DNA of 64,000 nucleotides from Dioscorea cayenensis subsp. rotundata. Taxonomy: Eukaryota; Streptophyta; Magnoliopsida; Dioscoreales; Dioscoreaceae. The stretch is from the NCBI RefSeq assembly GCF_009730915.1, contig NC_052479.1, forward strand, positions 29,451,610 through 29,515,609, read 5' to 3'. Each line of letters starts with the position of its first letter. Position 1 is the stretch's first letter. The notes beneath the pieces are model-generated. The model did no database searches. It was not told where the DNA came from and was given only the letters and a program-made list of their open reading frames with translations. A program made the translations under genes and the position numbers. Of this stretch, positions 28,001-37,689 are shown piece after piece.

Positions 28001-31000
28001 CCTTCTCATATTTGGCAAGCTTAAGCTTCATATTTGAGCAACTAGTGGCAACCTTCTCTTCTTCTCTTTGGTGCCTTTAAGCTTCACATTTGTCTTAAGT
28101 TTAAAACTTTAGAAGCATTGCCTTTCCTATCTTTCAAACTCATGCTCCCTTAATTTCTTCAAACTCTTGGATCGTTTCTTTCATGGAACCAATTCCCGTT
28201 CCTAACGTCCCCGGAACTTAAACGAACCACGATCCGGATCGCACGAACCGGTTCATGGTTCCAGGGGGGTTGTAACGATCCTGGTAACATTGGTTACAAC
28301 AACTGAACTTGTAAAAATTGCTATACAAGCATCAGAAATGCATTCGGTTAGAGGCTAATTAATAATTTCCCAAGTATTCATTTAACATTATGGTATAGAT
28401 CAAGTGTTTGTAAATGTGAGTAATTAATTCGGTTAGAGGCTCATGCAGTGGTTTTATTTTGCTTAGATAGCCATAATTGCTTATATTGTTGCCAAGATTT
28501 CAAATTTACTATATATTGTCATCATTGTTGGCAGGATTTCAAACTCTTTCAATTTTTTTTAGTGGTTTTCTTTCTGAACTTTTAATCAACATTCTGACTT
28601 CATCATAGCCTTTTGATGAAAATCAATTTCTATATATGATTTATGTAATAATTCTCATAATTTATTTTTTTCTCAAATTTAGATGGATAACGATGAAATT
28701 ATAGGATGGTGGATTATCGTGAAAAATATGGTAGCTCATGTTTGTCTCATTGCTCAATGGTATTTCCTCCAAATGCATTCTCGTAAAAGAAAAATAACAT
28801 ACACCATGAGCTCTGAAAGAGAACAAATTAAAGACGATATAATGACACGTATTACAAACAGTGAGACTAGTCATAATGTAGTGAGAATGAGACCTTCTAC
28901 ATTGTTGAAGTTAACTGAAATGTTAGAGAAAGCAGGTGGCCTACGACCTACACGATGGGCAAGTGTAAATGAACAAGTTGCAAAGACCTTATATATACTA
29001 AGTTACTAACACATAGTGCCAAGAATCATGAAATGAACTTTTGGTTTCGACGTTCAAGAGTGACTATTAGACGCCATTTACATAATGTCATACAAGCTAT
29101 AGTCCAATTAGAAGATAAATTTCTTATCCAGCCTAATGGTGTGACGGTCCCTCCTAAGATACTTTGTAATGAAAGACTTTTTCCCTACTTTAAGGTAAAT
29201 TTTTAAATATTTTAGCACATGTACATCTATTTCACACAATTGATAACAATAAGCATTTTGCCATTAATATTTGGTAGAATACTCTACTTAGTCCCTCTAA
29301 TATAGTCAATCTGCCTTTTTGGCCGCTTTAATATGATTTGTTCCTAGAAAGTCCATATATTTTAATTTTTAAGAAATACAAGTCAATTTCTCCTATATAA
29401 TATCCCTAGGAAGTCCCTATGAGGACTTACATTTCTCAAAAATTAAAATACAGGGACCTCCTAGGGACAAATTATATTAGGGGGACCAAAATGGCAGATT
29501 GACTATATTAAAGGAACTAAAAAGGGTATTCTACCTTAATATTTATATCATGTTCATGTGTAATGATTGTGTTGGCGCAATTGTTGGGACTTATACGTGT
29601 AAAAGTGGCTTGTGAAGATGTTCGTAAGTATCGCGGTAGGAAAGACTATCCAACACAAAATGTCTTAGCGGCGTGCACATTTAATTTAAAATTTACATAC
29701 ATACTTACTGGATGGAAAAGTACTGCATCAGACTCTAGAATTATTAAAAATGCATTGACGAGAGAGGATAATTTGAAAATGTTATATTAAGTGAAAAGTT
29801 AATATAATACGTGGATAGTTGGCTTAGTAAGTTAAAAAACTCAATAATAAGTGGTTTAATATAAAAAATAATTATGAGTAGAAACATTTTAAATTAAGTG
29901 AAAACTTAATATAATACGTGGATAGTTGGTTTAGTAAGTGAAAAAACTCTATAATAAGCGGTTTACTATAAAAAAAAATAAGTAAAAACATGTTATATTA
30001 AGCGAAAAACTTAATATAATGTGGATAGCTAATTTAATAAGTGAAAAAGCTCTATTATAAGTGGTTCATTTGTTTTAGAGTGATGTTTACCCTGGTTCCA
30101 GGGTTGGGTTAGCAACCCCACCCCCAGGGTTAGCATTCAGTCCCAATTTCTACCCAACTATTCTGTCTGAATAATATTTTTCTCCTTTTTAAATTGAAAA
30201 CTTATTTATATTAAAAATATATATATTACTTGAAGATAATATATTTGATATATTAATATTAACCGATAGAATAGAATAGTGTGACTATCATTATCCTATT
30301 ATATTAATTAATTAATTATAAATCATAATGGTTACCCTTGTGTAACCCCGGCCTCAAAGTTATTAACCCCCACTTCAAATTTTTTTACTATTTTTATTAA
30401 TTTGAATTTTTTTATGTAGGTGATTATGTCTTATCTCAAAATAATGTTATCCTAATTACAATAATTTGTAATTTAATTTTGTGAAATATAAGATATTTCT
30501 TATTTAACTTTGATTGTAAAAAATATTTTAAAAATATTAAATAATTTTATATCCAAAGGGCCTGCAAACTATTTTTTCACTAATAAAATTTCTCATTTCG
30601 TTTGATTTAAGGAAAAATTCACATTCTATTTTTCTTGTTTGGCTCTATGAAAGAAAAATCTTAAAATGTTGGCTGAGATCAAGATAGATATTTGGCATAA
30701 AAATAAGCTAACATTACAAAATGTAGATAATTCATTTTATATAAAAAAGGAAAATTGGTCAATATACATTATACTCCCCCTCACTCCTCCATCTAACCAA
30801 ACAAAAAATTTGAATCACCCCTCCTCACCACTCCAATGAACCAAACATAGTATTTTTACAAATCCTCCATCCTCCTCCCCTCCTAACTCCCCCTGTGAAC
30901 CAAACAAGGGGTTAGTGAATTTAATATAGTTGTCACTTCCAAAAATAGAGTGTCAACCTTAAATATTGCACAATGAACGGACATTTTGTGTTAGACACAA

Positions 31001-33749
31001 CACAGACAAATTTCGACTAAGTAATTGTGAGCCCGACACTAATTCAAAAGCAGCCTATTCTTAGTTGGATCCTGCTACCTTCCCCTCTCAGCCTTTTAAG
31101 CAGCTTCAATAAGAATCAGACAAGATGGCATGAACAAGAAATGCATTGTAAATTAGTTATATTTCTTAATGACAAATTGTAATTTAGTTACCCTCATGCC
31201 TTTGATCCTAGACTAGATGATTTTCTCTAATCAGGACAGCAAATTGTAAATTTGCCCCTCACGACAACTAGGTTCAGGTGGACATCTTCATGGCCATTAT
31301 TTTTTCAGGGATATCTACTCATATTCATCATGCTTAACAAAAGGTACATGCAAAGCAAAAAAAAGATAAAAGAAAACCCAAAATTCAAATTAGAATATGG
31401 AGCTAATAATGTATAAATAAAAATGTAATATTACCTGTACTCTCTTGTAATCGATTATGCAGCAGATTACGCAAGGCAAAAAGTTGTTTTGCTTTTAAAA
31501 ATGGTTGATCTGGATGTTTTAGCTGAATGCCAAACCTGAGTTTTATCACCAAATGCATCAAAGAATATTTTAAATGATGGTATATCTATCATAAGCACCT
31601 TAAAAATTACTGAATGAAAGAAAGCTGACGAAAAACATTTTTCAGGTCCTCAAATCAACAAATATAGTTCTAGGAATACAGGTGGTTGGTTGGTAACATC
31701 CCCATAGTACCTAAATTAAACTACTTATATAGGTGATAAGATCCACAGACTATGGGAACACAATGAAATTCTATAACAACAATGTAAGTTCTTCGACCAT
31801 CAACTATTATTAATCAACTACAGGGAGAATTCAAACAGAGGAAATTCTATTGGCATCTAGTGATGATTTAACACTTTAAGGCATTGCAGCGCAATGATGA
31901 TTTAGTGGATGGAAGGCAAAATTAAACTTTTTGAATTTAAACTTTCTTATCAATTGGTGACGCACAAATCAACTCAAAGCTATAAAATCAGATTTCTGTT
32001 TGGCCTAATTGTAAAATCATGGGACAATTCCATAATATTGTGACCACATAGAAAGCACCAAGTCAAACTTTCTATTACTAACATGACTATATCTACCATT
32101 ACAAATGTTGATCAAGTTGAATATGCAGAAAAAATCCACATGTAGTTAATATCTTCAAATTTAATTGTATGTCAGTATACTCAAGTACCTTTCCTTATAA
32201 TGTTGTGCATTACTTATATCCTTTGAACCCTTGCGTCGACTATTGGCATTGATATCATCAACTATGCCATCAATGAAGAAAAATTGCTTATTATGCGGAG
32301 TGAAGATCAAGCTGTGAAGGACATCAACCTTTTTAACAGGACCATTAAGAAGTTCCAATGTATCATTGATGGGCACATAATCCATTCTGTCAGAATTCAC
32401 TTGGCATCCAAACGCAGGAGATGATAAACAGCATCTGATTGTATGCCAATCAATAACCACAGACCGCCCATCTGCACACTGCTTGACTGGAAGTAAAAGA
32501 TAAAAAGTCAATGAACAGTGTGATTTCAGATTACTACCCAAGAGAACAACATCAGAGAAAAACTCAGATCTGTCGAGGATGACTTTAAGGAACATTTCCT
32601 GAAATTTTTGTGCAAGAGTAATCTGCGGAAAAAAAAAAAAAATGTATGAATTGAGAATTTCAGCAAACTTTTAGGATAAAAGTAACATTCTCACCTCTTC
32701 TCTGCTGAAAGTTAAAACACCAGAAGAGATAAAGCTGGTCTTAACAATCCTACCATGCGCAAGATGTAAATCAACTTTCATAGCTTCAGCTTCCTTAGGA
32801 AGTGGACACTTCACAACCAGACCAAACTTCCGGTAAACTCTATCCTCTGGAATGGGAATAAATTTTATTTCATAGAAATGTAGTGGTACATGAGCCTCAG
32901 AATCAGACCATGGTTCTTTTAGACCAGATGGCACTAACATTTCATGGAGTTCTTCTCTAAGATAGTCATCTGCAAAAGGTAATTGCCTTTTAAAATAATA
33001 GGCCTAAAATGTAATAAATGTAATTGAAGACATATAACCGATAATTGTGCAATGAAGGTAAACCTTCATTTTCTTCACATTCAGAAGCATTAGCTGTCCC
33101 TTTTTCCATGATCAGGCCAAAAAGGTGATTCGACAAAAGCACCTCGTTCATGCAAAAAGTAATGCAGGCTTGTAAAGGGAAGCAACTCTCTTAGCTTCAT
33201 CCTTAGATGAACAAGGAGAACTATCAACCTGGCGAGGACATTTGGAGGGAGGATCACTCGACATGTTATCCCATCTAGGTTTTCGAGATAGAAGAATTTG
33301 GGTTGTGGAGTGAAATACTACAGAACTCATATTAAGTGAAATGATTTAAATGAGGTAGTGCAGAGGTTTATCATTAGATAAAAAGCCACTCACATGTCTC
33401 GAGGAAGTTTGGCACAGTAATGAAGAGAGTGAAATGCTGCATCCTGTACTGACAGATGCACCCGTGGAATAAACTTTATATATTTTCTCCTCTAAATCAT
33501 TCAGTGATTCCCTTAGATGTTCTAGATATGACCTCTTTTCTTCATGATATCTCTCTAGTGAAAAAGATTCCAGTAACATCTCATCTAGCTCATTTCCCCC
33601 TACAAATCAGATAATGGAGTTATTGATTTGAGAAGTTGAAGTTAAGCACAAACAAATCCCTAATGCATGATGATGCACTCATCACTGACACAAGAAAATA
33701 CCTCTCTAGAGAAAGACATATTCAGATGTTAGCAGCCTCTTGATTGTAT
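9059..33749 (-). CDS. DCL4: DICER-LIKE 4, helicase C-terminus to stop (contig 2, transposon-filled introns)
   Basis: Class 4 plant Dicer spanning 24.7 kb. Exons (minus, high to low): 33749-33701, 33599-33394, 33317-33064, 32969-32695, 32622-32189, 31535-31435, 25161-24956, 24873-24664, 12762-12295, 12184-11912, 11744-11415, 10087-9739, 9645-9540, 9215-9059. From 32969 to the stop every junction keeps phase. Domain order is helicase C, DUF283, PAZ, RNase IIIa, RNase IIIb, dsRBD1, acidic linker, dsRBD2. RNase IIIa shows [10 protein letters not shown] and [13 protein letters not shown]; RNase IIIb shows [12 protein letters not shown] and [12 protein letters not shown], so the acidic catalytic residues look intact. 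The three exons nearest 33.7 kb carry deletions against contig 1 (one base lost at the 33317 acceptor and a 13-base loss removing part of the RGRARM motif), best explained as read error at the contig end. Two dsRBDs and the wording around NNLQVYIC favour DCL4. Confidence 0.92.
10088..11414 (-). other. DCL4 intron, 1.3 kb, with a (GA)n run and a diverged duplication
   Basis: Holds a short AG microsatellite (about 10150-10168) and two diverged copies of a segment with CCTCTTCCTCCATGGAATCA (near 10708) and CCTCTTCCTCCATTGGATCA (near 10931), about 225 bp apart. No convincing gene. The open frame at 11097-10807 (minus) has no family I know. Confidence 0.5.
11415..12762 (-). CDS. DCL4: DCL4 exons: end of RNase IIIa, RNase IIIb, first dsRBD
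   Basis: Exon 12762-12295 (156 codons) begins [20 protein letters not shown] and holds the second RNase IIIa acidic motif ([10 protein letters not shown]) plus the start of RNase IIIb ([14 protein letters not shown]). Exon 12184-11912 (91 codons) has the IIIb signature LEFLGDAV and TDLRS. Exon 11744-11415 (110 codons) has [18 protein letters not shown] and then dsRBD1 ending [15 protein letters not shown]. All three are phase 0. Confidence 0.93.
13753..15479 (+). pseudogene. LINE ORF1: DUF4283 and CCHC zinc knuckle
   Basis: I take the start at 13753 ([15 protein letters not shown]), in frame with an upstream Met at 13603 that lies in LTR-derived sequence. A DUF4283-type region ([20 protein letters not shown] through [17 protein letters not shown]) is followed by the knuckle [14 protein letters not shown] (Cys at 14461). 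A frameshift near 15030-15040 moves the acidic C-terminus ([17 protein letters not shown]) to the frame ending at 15479. Role by family: RNA binding in the LINE ribonucleoprotein. Confidence 0.8.
15511..17313 (+). pseudogene. LINE ORF2: endonuclease with truncated reverse transcriptase
   Basis: The endonuclease has the APE-type motifs [20 protein letters not shown] and [12 protein letters not shown] at 16387-16389 (NGNA-stop-HAFNHLL) interrupts a frame that resumes at once; probably TGG originally. The pre-RT region (NRNTSFFH-like [13 protein letters not shown]) continues to ELPSGCGP near 16940. There the frame jumps to a RNase H-like tail ([19 protein letters not shown]), so the polymerase motifs including the catalytic FADD are absent. 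Confidence 0.8.
19700..21570 (-). mobile_element. RTE-type LINE reverse transcriptase, decayed
   Basis: On the minus strand the stretch 21500-21050 translates, with stops, to [17 protein letters not shown], then [13 protein letters not shown] and [20 protein letters not shown]. These match the palm region of plant RTE-clade reverse transcriptases (normally FxDLEKAYDRV and FADDIVLLGE). The downstream LKGKFY-like and [15 protein letters not shown] pieces repeat in tandem at lower coordinates. Multiple stops and frameshifts; no function expected. Confidence 0.7.
19932..20885. repeat. 389-390 bp tandem repeat, about 2.4 copies
   Basis: Copies begin with TTTTAAGTCTA/T at 19932, 20321 and 20711. 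The unit covers the RTE-LINE C-terminal coding part ([11 protein letters not shown] on the minus strand). The third copy is partial and internally deleted. Copies differ by scattered substitutions, so the duplication is old. Confidence 0.85.
21630..24000 (+). mobile_element. Ty3/Gypsy gag-protease debris
   Basis: A frame at about 22220-22450 reads [20 protein letters not shown] then [10 protein letters not shown], resembling the retrotransposon aspartic protease (usual core VLVDGGSS or IVDTGSS). Upstream frames are short, basic and Lys-rich, as in gag; other pieces (23775-23978) are polyprotein-like. Heavily broken. I cannot place LTR ends. Confidence 0.45.
22797..22935 (+). mobile_element. 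Short LTR or TRIM-like fragment
   Basis: Begins TGTTGGAAATATAGTACCAC and continues with ATCGGTTGTGTGA and GACCCCTACGCCC, wording I associate with small plant TRIM or LTR ends. The other end is not defined. Confidence 0.3.
24664..25161 (-). CDS. DCL4: DCL4 exons: PAZ-RNase III connector and RNase IIIa signature
   Basis: Exon 25161-24956 encodes the connector ([18 protein letters not shown], then [18 protein letters not shown]). Exon 24873-24664 encodes [19 protein letters not shown] and [10 protein letters not shown], followed by [14 protein letters not shown]. The exon ends at NLQ and rejoins VYIC at 12762, 11.9 kb away, with consensus GT and AG at the two ends. Confidence 0.93.
26840..28292. 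mobile_element. Non-autonomous hAT element, 8-bp target duplication
   Basis: Flanked by identical 8-bp GTTACAAC at 26832-26839 and 28293-28300. Termini are CAAAGTTACCAGG and, from the other strand, CAATGTTACCAGG (12 of 13 match), then GAACGGGG-type sequence on both sides. No transposase is visible. It sits inside the Harbinger element, so it arrived later. Confidence 0.85.
27321..27530. repeat. 70-bp tandem repeat, three copies
   Basis: CTAAGGATTT or CTAAGAATTT starts at 27328, 27398 and 27468. Each unit carries AGTTTTCATTAATATGTAAT. Lies inside the hAT element. Confidence 0.85.
28683..29790 (+). pseudogene. HARBI1-like transposase, broken
   Basis: Pieces of a plant Harbinger transposase: [20 protein letters not shown] and [16 protein letters not shown], then [20 protein letters not shown] and [15 protein letters not shown] up to 29200. 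After an intron carrying a MITE come [11 protein letters not shown] and [20 protein letters not shown], then [20 protein letters not shown] (29563-29790). The family's first catalytic Asp in GAIDGTH is Val here (GTT), a frameshift follows immediately, and the remaining C-terminal catalytic part is missing. Inactive on three counts. Confidence 0.8.
29273..29535. mobile_element. Mutator-type MITE with 9-bp target duplication
   Basis: 263 bp, nearly all of it terminal inverted repeat of about 110 bp starting GGTAGAATAC. Flanked by TTAATATTT at 29264-29272 and 29536-29544. It lies between two coding pieces of the Harbinger transposase. Confidence 0.85.
29784..30065. repeat. About 105-bp tandem repeat, 2.6 copies
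   Basis: Units start at TTAAGTG/TTAAGCG at 29787, 29894 and 29998 and carry AATATAATACGTGGATAG and ATAATAAGTGGTTTA-like text. Inside the Harbinger element. Confidence 0.8.
31435..33599 (-). CDS. DCL4: DCL4 exons: DUF283 and PAZ (contig 2 copy)
   Basis: Exons 33599-33394 and 33317-33064 (DUF283, with frame-breaking indels), then 32969-32695, 32622-32189 and 31535-31435 (PAZ region, clean frames). The clean part gives [16 protein letters not shown] and [13 protein letters not shown] where contig 1 is garbled. Conversely contig 1 is clean across DUF283. The two ends are therefore complementary reads of one gene. Confidence 0.85.
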
Positions 33750-33765
33750 AGCAATACGTAACTGA
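33750..33765. other. Oxford Nanopore ligation adapter remnant
   Basis: AGCAATACGTAACTGA abuts the N run. This is the reverse complement of the 3' end of the standard nanopore Y-adapter top strand (TCAGTTACGTATTGCT). The homology with contig 1 stops exactly at its edge. Synthetic, not plant DNA. Confidence 0.95.
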
Positions 33766-34765
33766 NNNNNNNNNNNNNNNNNNNNNNNNNNNNNNNNNNN
33801 NNNNNNNNNNNNNNNNNNNNNNNNNNNNNNNNNNNNNNNNNNNNNNNNNNNNNNNNNNNNNNNNNNNNNNNNNNNNNNNNNNNNNNNNNNNNNNNNNNNN
33901 NNNNNNNNNNNNNNNNNNNNNNNNNNNNNNNNNNNNNNNNNNNNNNNNNNNNNNNNNNNNNNNNNNNNNNNNNNNNNNNNNNNNNNNNNNNNNNNNNNNN
34001 NNNNNNNNNNNNNNNNNNNNNNNNNNNNNNNNNNNNNNNNNNNNNNNNNNNNNNNNNNNNNNNNNNNNNNNNNNNNNNNNNNNNNNNNNNNNNNNNNNNN
34101 NNNNNNNNNNNNNNNNNNNNNNNNNNNNNNNNNNNNNNNNNNNNNNNNNNNNNNNNNNNNNNNNNNNNNNNNNNNNNNNNNNNNNNNNNNNNNNNNNNNN
34201 NNNNNNNNNNNNNNNNNNNNNNNNNNNNNNNNNNNNNNNNNNNNNNNNNNNNNNNNNNNNNNNNNNNNNNNNNNNNNNNNNNNNNNNNNNNNNNNNNNNN
34301 NNNNNNNNNNNNNNNNNNNNNNNNNNNNNNNNNNNNNNNNNNNNNNNNNNNNNNNNNNNNNNNNNNNNNNNNNNNNNNNNNNNNNNNNNNNNNNNNNNNN
34401 NNNNNNNNNNNNNNNNNNNNNNNNNNNNNNNNNNNNNNNNNNNNNNNNNNNNNNNNNNNNNNNNNNNNNNNNNNNNNNNNNNNNNNNNNNNNNNNNNNNN
34501 NNNNNNNNNNNNNNNNNNNNNNNNNNNNNNNNNNNNNNNNNNNNNNNNNNNNNNNNNNNNNNNNNNNNNNNNNNNNNNNNNNNNNNNNNNNNNNNNNNNN
34601 NNNNNNNNNNNNNNNNNNNNNNNNNNNNNNNNNNNNNNNNNNNNNNNNNNNNNNNNNNNNNNNNNNNNNNNNNNNNNNNNNNNNNNNNNNNNNNNNNNNN
34701 NNNNNNNNNNNNNNNNNNNNNNNNNNNNNNNNNNNNNNNNNNNNNNNNNNNNNNNNNNNNNNNNN
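33766..34765. other. Assembly gap, 1000 N
   Basis: Exactly 1000 Ns joining contigs 2 and 3. Confidence 0.99.
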
Positions 34766-35287
34766 CCTTGTTCATTTTCAATTTTTCTTTAATACATACA
34801 TTGAATGATATTGCCTTGTGAAAGCTTTATTTTAGACCAAGCATGCATGCGTTATATACTTACATGTACAATCTAACATACATACATGCATGCATTCAAT
34901 TTAAAGTTAATTAAGATGGATTAATGTTTAAAAGATAAAATTACCTTCTAGTTTCTTTTTTTTCCTTAAAGTTTATTTATGATGATACAACATCCTCTCT
35001 CAATTTTTTTTAAAAAAAACTAAACTGTATTTTTTCATGAGGAAATAACCATGTATTTTGCATCATACTATATTGAAACGATTGTTATTTAAAATATTTA
35101 TATTTATTTAATACTGTTGTCTAAACAAACTAATCGTATTGTTTTTCTTATTCTATATTTTATGCCAAGTAAGCTATTAGCCTATTTGAGCTAAGTATTT
35201 ATTCAATTTAATAATTTTTAAATTTATTGATTAAAGAAATTTATTAAAGAAAAGTAAAAGGCCTCCCAGCGGATTTACTACTGTCTC

Positions 35288-36496
35288 TTGTTGTCGGACC
35301 ATTGGGCAAAGGTGTGGTGCATTGAGAGAAGCCACCCAACATTCCAAGAAGACATACAAAGTTGTCGAACTCTCATTGGTGAACTATGTCGAGGAAGACC
35401 TCACGCCAAGTCGCCACATGTCATCGCTCCAACGGCTCACAGACACGCTAATGGTAGCTTAGTAGTGGATACCACCTCTTACGTGGTTGGCCACAATCAT
35501 GCAACTAAGTTGCCACATGTCTATGATCCAACAACTCACACGCACAGTGATAGTGGGTTAGCGATGGGTGCTCCCTCTCAAGTGGCTGGCCACAATTATG
35601 TATCTAAACCCAAACCAACCATGGTTGTGCACAATTCAACCCAATGTCCAATAGATGGGCCACAACCCACTCACAATCAACCTCTTATTATTTCAAAGTC
35701 CTTCCAAGTTGGTGATTCTAATTGCTCTAATGTACCTAGCTATCATTTTAAGTTGATCCGAGATCCACAAATTGAGTATGATTGCAACCAGGTGGTTCAT
35801 CTCCAACTTTCTCCAAAGGTGGGTTGGGAAGACAAGATTTTTGGAAAAAAAACTGGATGAAGAATTTGCAAACCTCCAAAATATGCTACTACTATCCTTG
35901 AAACTCAAATGGCCACAAACCCCATGGATATTGACAAAAGGACTACGGAAAGGATCAAATGCGTCTTCCCATACTTAGGCAACATTGTTAACTTTGTCAT
36001 TCAGGCTAACCAAACTCCCATTGCAAACCACATAGCGAGAAGTAAGAGATTGAAAAAAACCATCCTCCAAATGGGCAGAACAAGCAGGTTATGTGAAATT
36101 GCCCCGCACTCTGTAAAAAAAGGTACATGCATGGGCAACCAATCTCCAATAGTAACACCAAATGTGAAGAAGACAAATTTGCAGAACTCCACCGTTACAA
36201 CAAAATATAGTTGGAGTTTTTTGGAAAGTTTCCAAAGCAAGACATGCAGTTAATTAGGACAGAGTAACCAAGAGCTAGGTAATGCCCTCTCCTAATCCCT
36301 TGGTTTTCTAGGATGCCTTTTTTCTTTTTGTTTGTGGTCTCTTTTTGTTCTCCTTAGTTGCTTTTTTACTCTCCATTGCCAGTGGATTAATATCGTTGTT
36401 TTTTTTCTTGTGTTTTGCAATTCTTTGATGTTAACTCTCTTTTTGTTTCAATGAAAATGTAATTTATCTATTTAAAACAAAAATAAAAAATAAAAA
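35288..36496 (+). mobile_element. Non-LTR-like retroelement remnant with A-rich tail
   Basis: A 190-codon frame (35288-35860, MLSDHWAKVWCIERSHP onward) is followed by a second, overlapping frame (35909-36253), then a TTGTTTCAATGAAAATG 3' end and an A-rich tail (36474-36496). The tail and single-strand orientation suggest a LINE-type element. No endonuclease, reverse transcriptase or zinc knuckle is visible, so the class is a guess. The same element is at 6700-8352 on the reverse strand of contig 2. Confidence 0.45.
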
Positions 36497-37689
36497 GGGA
36501 AAATTATTTTTAAGTCCCTGAAACTTTTTAAACTTCCTCCAAGGTCCTTCTGACAAAATTAAAGTCCCCATCCGTCCTTCCTTTATAGTTTTTGTACTCG
36601 TTCATCCCTTCCGTCACCCCAAGCTGTGATATTTTTGTTTAATCCCAAAAATACCCTTGAAAAAGTTTGGAGGGAATAATGGCGTCAAGTCAAATCACAA
36701 CATGGCTATTGTCATCGCAAACTTGCTTTGGAAGTTGCATTCTTCTTCTACTTGTATCTTGATGAAGAAGCTGGTGTTCTGGTCTATATTGTTTCCATTC
36801 TTGAGCCTCTTCATGTAAAGAACCAATTCTATCTTCGTTCGTCGTCTCCGTCTCCCCAGTCCGGAGAAGCTATCCGAGTCTGACGTTACACCCGTACCGC
36901 AAGGATCTCATCTTGAGCATACCGTATGTCTACCTAGAGATTTTGTTCATATTATTATCTTATTTTTTTATCAACCACCATGTTCGAGGAAGGTGGCGGT
37001 TTATGACTAAAGGTTTTTTTGTTTTGTTCTTTGCGAGTGGCTTAATGGACATGTTTTTATCTTGTTAGTGAAAATATAAGGGAGAGGGTTGTGTGTTAGA
37101 TTTAACCATCTTGAGTGGGTGGGGAATTATTATTGGAAGAAATATGTACGTATTGGCACCTTCAAGCTTCATCGGTCAAAGTTAAGTATATAATTCCATA
37201 TGAGCGGAAGGCGTTGGCTTCCATTAGTTCGAAGATGACTTCCAAAACAATGTGCAACATTCACGGTTATTCAAAATAAAGCGTGGTTGATATGTTGGTA
37301 GAGGCTGTGGATAGTAACACGAGAAGATAACTCTAGGGTCATCGAGACCATCGTGAAATATCATATATCTTTTTATTCTATCATTTTTTTGTAAATCTAC
37401 CTTCTACGAGATAGATGTTGTCCTTCTATTCGATTTTTAATGGTGTACACATGTGATACGATGATTGTTATCTTGGTTTTTTTGCGCATTAAAAACATTT
37501 TCATATTTATTCACTTTAGATTGTAGTTAGTTTTTCGGTTTTTGTAGTTTAGATTTTTTTGCTTTACATTAAGATTTTTGGTAGTAAGAATTCAATTTTA
37601 TAGTGTTTACGTTTTATTTATTGAACTAACAACTTACTTTTTCCATCATACTAGAGAAACATTGTCGATGCTACCCCTGAGTTTTACAT

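Larger units (their letters stand above)
26399..30913 (+). mobile_element. PIF/Harbinger transposon, 4.5 kb, inactive
   Basis: Imperfect terminal inverted repeats: ACTAACCCCATGTTTGGTT at the left and, from the other strand, ACTAACCCCTTGTTTGGTT at the right, followed on both sides by G-rich inverted sequence (GGAGGGG). It encodes a HARBI1-like transposase in pieces. A 3-bp target duplication is not clear because the flanks are symmetrical (TAA left, TTA right), so the ends may be off by a few bases. Confidence 0.75.
25162..31434 (-). other. DCL4 6.3-kb intron with nested DNA transposons
   Basis: Between the PAZ exon (31535-31435) and the connector exon (25161-24956). The segment 25162-26400 holds ordinary AT-rich intron; 26399-30913 is a Harbinger element with a hAT element and a MITE nested in it; 30914-31434 shows nothing further. 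Confidence 0.85.
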
